The notes under the pieces were generated by a model that worked only from the letters and a program-made list of their open reading frames with translations, had not been told where the DNA came from and searched no databases. A DNA stretch of 64,000 bases from Streptomyces sp. TLI_235 (lineage in GTDB: Bacteria > Actinomycetota > Actinomycetes > Streptomycetales > Streptomycetaceae), in the NCBI GenBank assembly GCA_002300355.1, contig NSGV01000002.1, forward strand, positions 1,612,001-1,676,000, in the 5' to 3' direction. The position numbers and the translations under genes were made by a program. Every line of letters begins with the position of its first letter. The stretch's first letter is position 1. Below are positions 61,815 through 64,000 of the stretch, piece by piece.

Positions 61815-64000
61815 GCCGGGCCTCCGATCAGGGAGAGGAAGGCGTCCTCCAGACGGCGGTGCGGGCCGATGCCCGTCACCGGCACCTCCAGGCGGACGAG
61901 TTCGACGACGAGGCGGGCGGCGCTGCCGTCGGCGTCGAGCCGGACGAGCAGGCCGCCGTCGACCGGGTCGGCGGAGACGATGCCGTCCAGGGCGGCGACC
62001 TTGCCGGCCGCCGCCGCGAGGTCCTCGGGGCCGTACCCGGGCTCGGTGCCGACGAGCACCTGCTCGCCCGCGCCGACGATCTCGCCGACCGGCCCGGCGC
62101 TGACCAGCCGGCCGCGGTCCATGACGACGAGGTGGGTGCAGCTCTGCTCGACCTCGGACAGCAGGTGGCTGGAGACGATGACGGTGCGGCCGTCGGCCGC
62201 GTACCGGATCATCACCTCGCGCATCTCGCGGATCTGCGGCGGGTCGAGGCCGTTGGTGGGCTCGTCGAGGATGAGCAGGTCGGGCAGGCCCAGCATGGCC
62301 TGGGCGATGGCGAGGCGCTGGCGCATGCCCTGGGAGTAGGTGCGCACCGCCCGGTCGAGGGCCTCGCCGAGGTCGGCGATGGCGAGTGCCTCGTCGAGGT
62401 GGGCGTCCTCGGCGGGGCGGCCGGTGGCCTGCCAGTACAGCTGCAGGTTGGCGCGGCCGCTGAGGTGCGGCAGGAAGCCTGCGCCCTCGACGAAGGCGCC
62501 GACCCGGGAGAGCACCGGGCTGCCGGCCCGCACCGCGTGCCCGAAGATCCGGATCTCGCCCTCGTCGGGCCGGATCAGACCCATCAGCATGCGCAGGGTG
62601 GTGGTCTTGCCGGCGCCGTTCGGGCCGAGCAGGCCGAGCACCTGGCCCTGTTCGGCGAGGAAGGACAGATCGCGGACGGCGTACCGGTCGGCGGCGCCCT
62701 TGTAGCGCTTGCTCAGGCCGGTGATCTGCAGCGGCACCTCGGCGAGCGCCGGGTCGGCCGACAGCTGGGGGCGGCGACGGCGGCGCAGCAGGAGCAGCGA
62801 GGCCGCGGCGACGACGGCGAGCATCGGCAGCGCCCAGACCCGGGCGGGCAACGGGGCGGCCTCGGTGTGCAGGCCGGCGACGGTGGGGGCGGCGAGCGGC
62901 CCGGCGACGGCGACCGTGTAGGTGGCGGGCTGCGCCGGGGAGGCGTACGCGAGGTCGGTGGAGGCGAGGACGAGCCGCAGCCGGTGCCCGGCCGGGAAGG
63001 AGTGGTCCACGGCGGGCAGGGCGACCTCGACGGTGCGGCCGCCGGGCGCGTCGGCCCCGGTGACCCGCAGCGGGGCGACGAGCTGCTGCGGCAGGGTCTG
63101 CTTGCCGTCCGGGCCGAGGTCGTAGAGCTTGGCGAAGAGCACCGCGTCGGGCCGGTCGGCGTGCACGGTGACGGAGACCCGGGCCTGGCCGGTGACGTCG
63201 AGCGGCGCGGTCAGCGGGGCGGAGTCGAAGGCCGCGTACTGGCCGGGGAAGTCGAGGGAGAGGCCGCTGCCGAGGGCGGCGGCCTGGGAGAGCGCGCCGA
63301 TGCCGGGGACGGTGGAGATGTTCGGCGGGGCGCCGCCGGGCGGGTTGGCGACGGCCTGCGCGCGGCCGGCGAGTTCGATGCTGCGGCTGGCGGTGCCGCC
63401 GAGGCCCGGGTACGCGTCGGCGTCGGCGCCGCGCAGCACGGCCTGGAAGCCGGTGGAGTCGACGCCGCCGGTGCGGGTGACCCGGAAGGCGGGGCCGGCG
63501 TCGGTGGGCTTGCCGGCCAGGTAGTGGTCGAACCAGGCGGTGATCCGGGCGTCGGTGCGCTCGCTGCCCTCGGTGCCGCCGTCGTGCCCGCCGGCGAACC
63601 AGTCGACGGAGACCGGCGCGCCGTTGGCCGCGACGGCCCGGGCGGTCCGGTCGCCCTGGTCGAGCGGGAAGAGCGAGTCCTGCTGGCCCTGGACGATCAG
63701 GGTCGGCACCTTGATCCGGTCGGCGACCGAGGACGGGCTGGACTTCTGCAGCACGGCGACGGCCTCGGCGTCGGGCCGGCCGGCCGCGGCGACCCGGTTG
63801 TACATGGCGCAGAGCTCGTCGAGGAAGCGGCCGCAGCCGACCTGGCCCTGCCGGCCGTCCTGCTGGCCGTCCTGCTGACCATCCTGTCGGCCGTCCTGCG
63901 GGCCCCCGGCCGTACCGGGGCCGGCCCCGCCGGAGCCGGCCGCGGGTGCGCCGCCGGTGGGGGCGCCGGCCGAGCCGGTGGTGAAGAACAGCCCGGCCCA
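61811..64000 (-). CDS. CocE/S15-type hydrolase fused to an ABC ATPase, N terminus beyond window
   Basis: At least 729 residues, open at the right edge. The visible N-terminal part belongs to a CocE/X-Pro dipeptidyl-peptidase-type alpha/beta hydrolase: VPTLIVQGQQDSLFPLDQ (catalytic Asp loop), FAGGHDGG (catalytic His), then a jelly-roll domain (DVTGQARVSVTVHADRPD). A membrane helix (about residues 385-405 of the visible part) and RRRRRP link it to a full ABC ATPase: GPNGAGKTTTL, YSQGMRQRLAIAQAM, LLILDEPTNGLD. A DGQQ repeat lies near the edge. The nucleophile elbow is outside the window. It is co-translated with the permease. Confidence 0.88.
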   Translation of the reverse strand, partial: WAGLFFTTGSAGAPTGGAPAAGSGGAGPGTAGGPQDGRQDGQQDGQQDGRQGQVGCGRFLDELCAMYNRVAAAGRPDAEAVAVLQKSSPSSVADRIKVPTLIVQGQQDSLFPLDQGDRTARAVAANGAPVSVDWFAGGHDGGTEGSERTDARITAWFDHYLAGKPTDAGPAFRVTRTGGVDSTGFQAVLRGADADAYPGLGGTASRSIELAGRAQAVANPPGGAPPNISTVPGIGALSQAAALGSGLSLDFPGQYAAFDSAPLTAPLDVTGQARVSVTVHADRPDAVLFAKLYDLGPDGKQTLPQQLVAPLRVTGADAPGGRTVEVALPAVDHSFPAGHRLRLVLASTDLAYASPAQPATYTVAVAGPLAAPTVAGLHTEAAPLPARVWALPMLAVVAAASLLLLRRRRRPQLSADPALAEVPLQITGLSKRYKGAADRYAVRDLSFLAEQGQVLGLLGPNGAGKTTTLRMLMGLIRPDEGEIRIFGHAVRAGSPVLSRVGAFVEGAGFLPHLSGRANLQLYWQATGRPAEDAHLDEALAIADLGEALDRAVRTYSQGMRQRLAIAQAMLGLPDLLILDEPTNGLDPPQIREMREVMIRYAADGRTVIVSSHLLSEVEQSCTHLVVMDRGRLVSAGPVGEIVGAGEQVLVGTEPGYGPEDLAAAAGKVAALDGIVSADPVDGGLLVRLDADGSAARLVVELVRLEVPVTGIGPHRRLEDAFLSLIGGPA
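63848..63895. repeat. 12-base tandem coding repeat in the fusion gene
   Basis: Four 12-base units (consensus CTGCTGGCCGTC on the plus strand) encode DGQQ/DGRQ repeats on the minus strand. They lie in a flexible loop of the hydrolase domain. Confidence 0.7.

Noticed and set aside
63848..63895. Possible CRISPR-like tandem repeat
   Set aside because: Units are 12 bases with no spacers and lie inside a coding region (DGQQ repeats).

Overview
This is a very GC-rich stretch of actinobacterial chromosome. Codons end overwhelmingly in G or C, and GTG and TTG starts are common. Its linked trp and his genes around priA, its trpM, and its typical Streptomyces families (HGxxPAAW, TIGR02234, DUF3052, DUF2567, TIGR03085) point to Streptomyces, Kitasatospora or a close relative. 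I see no rRNA, tRNA, CRISPR array, insertion sequence or prophage. Almost everything reads as core chromosome with a few accessory cassettes.

Layout: (1) 1-11998, mostly minus strand: the 5' part of gltB, a VIT1-type membrane protein, lgt, a DsbA-like thioredoxin and its MauE-like membrane partner, then trpA-trpB-trpM-trpC and two small membrane proteins. (2) 12110-15270: a TIGR02234 membrane protein, a Uma2-like protein, trpE and hisI. (3) 15316-19260: unrelated small genes (SLOG, thiamine-binding, secreted, SnoaL-like, TIGR03085, VOC). (4) 19336-25123: a tightly overlapping histidine operon hisD-hisC-hisB-(50-aa membrane protein)-hisH-priA-ridA-hisF. No trpF is present, so PriA probably serves both pathways. 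(5) 25217-31598: a beta-helix-like membrane protein, a LON-domain protein, a YbaK deacylase, a DUF2567 protein, an ABC exporter and a Cache-domain protein. (6) 31615-36517: a FadR/GntR regulator divergent from a four-gene polyamine-type ABC importer. (7) 36528-43165: NYN protein, secreted protein, asd, a DapA-family enzyme with a divergent LysR regulator, a methyltransferase and an orphan PemK/MazF-like protein. (8) 43289-50950: RDD protein, dnaE, and DUF2252, DUF3052 and hydrolase genes. (9) 51072-55307: a secreted M9 collagenase divergent from a Tat-exported PhoD phosphatase. (10) 55365-60828: a RING-finger/TerD-like protein divergent from a DUF4097-ABC operon across an unusually AT-rich control region full of TTGCA inverted repeats. 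(11) 60948-64000: an ABC-2 permease and a hydrolase-ABC ATPase fusion cut by the window edge.

The gene products work together mainly in amino-acid metabolism: glutamate supply, Trp and His sharing PriA, and the aspartate family through asd. Envelope biogenesis (lgt, thiol redox, small membrane proteins) is interleaved with the trp genes. The most unusual regions are the RING/TerD-DUF4097-ABC block with its repeated operators, the FadR-Cache-Pot importer block, and the hydrolase-ABC fusion. Many genes here appear to be transcribed without a leader: a TAnnnT box ends 6-8 bases before the start codon and no Shine-Dalgarno is visible.
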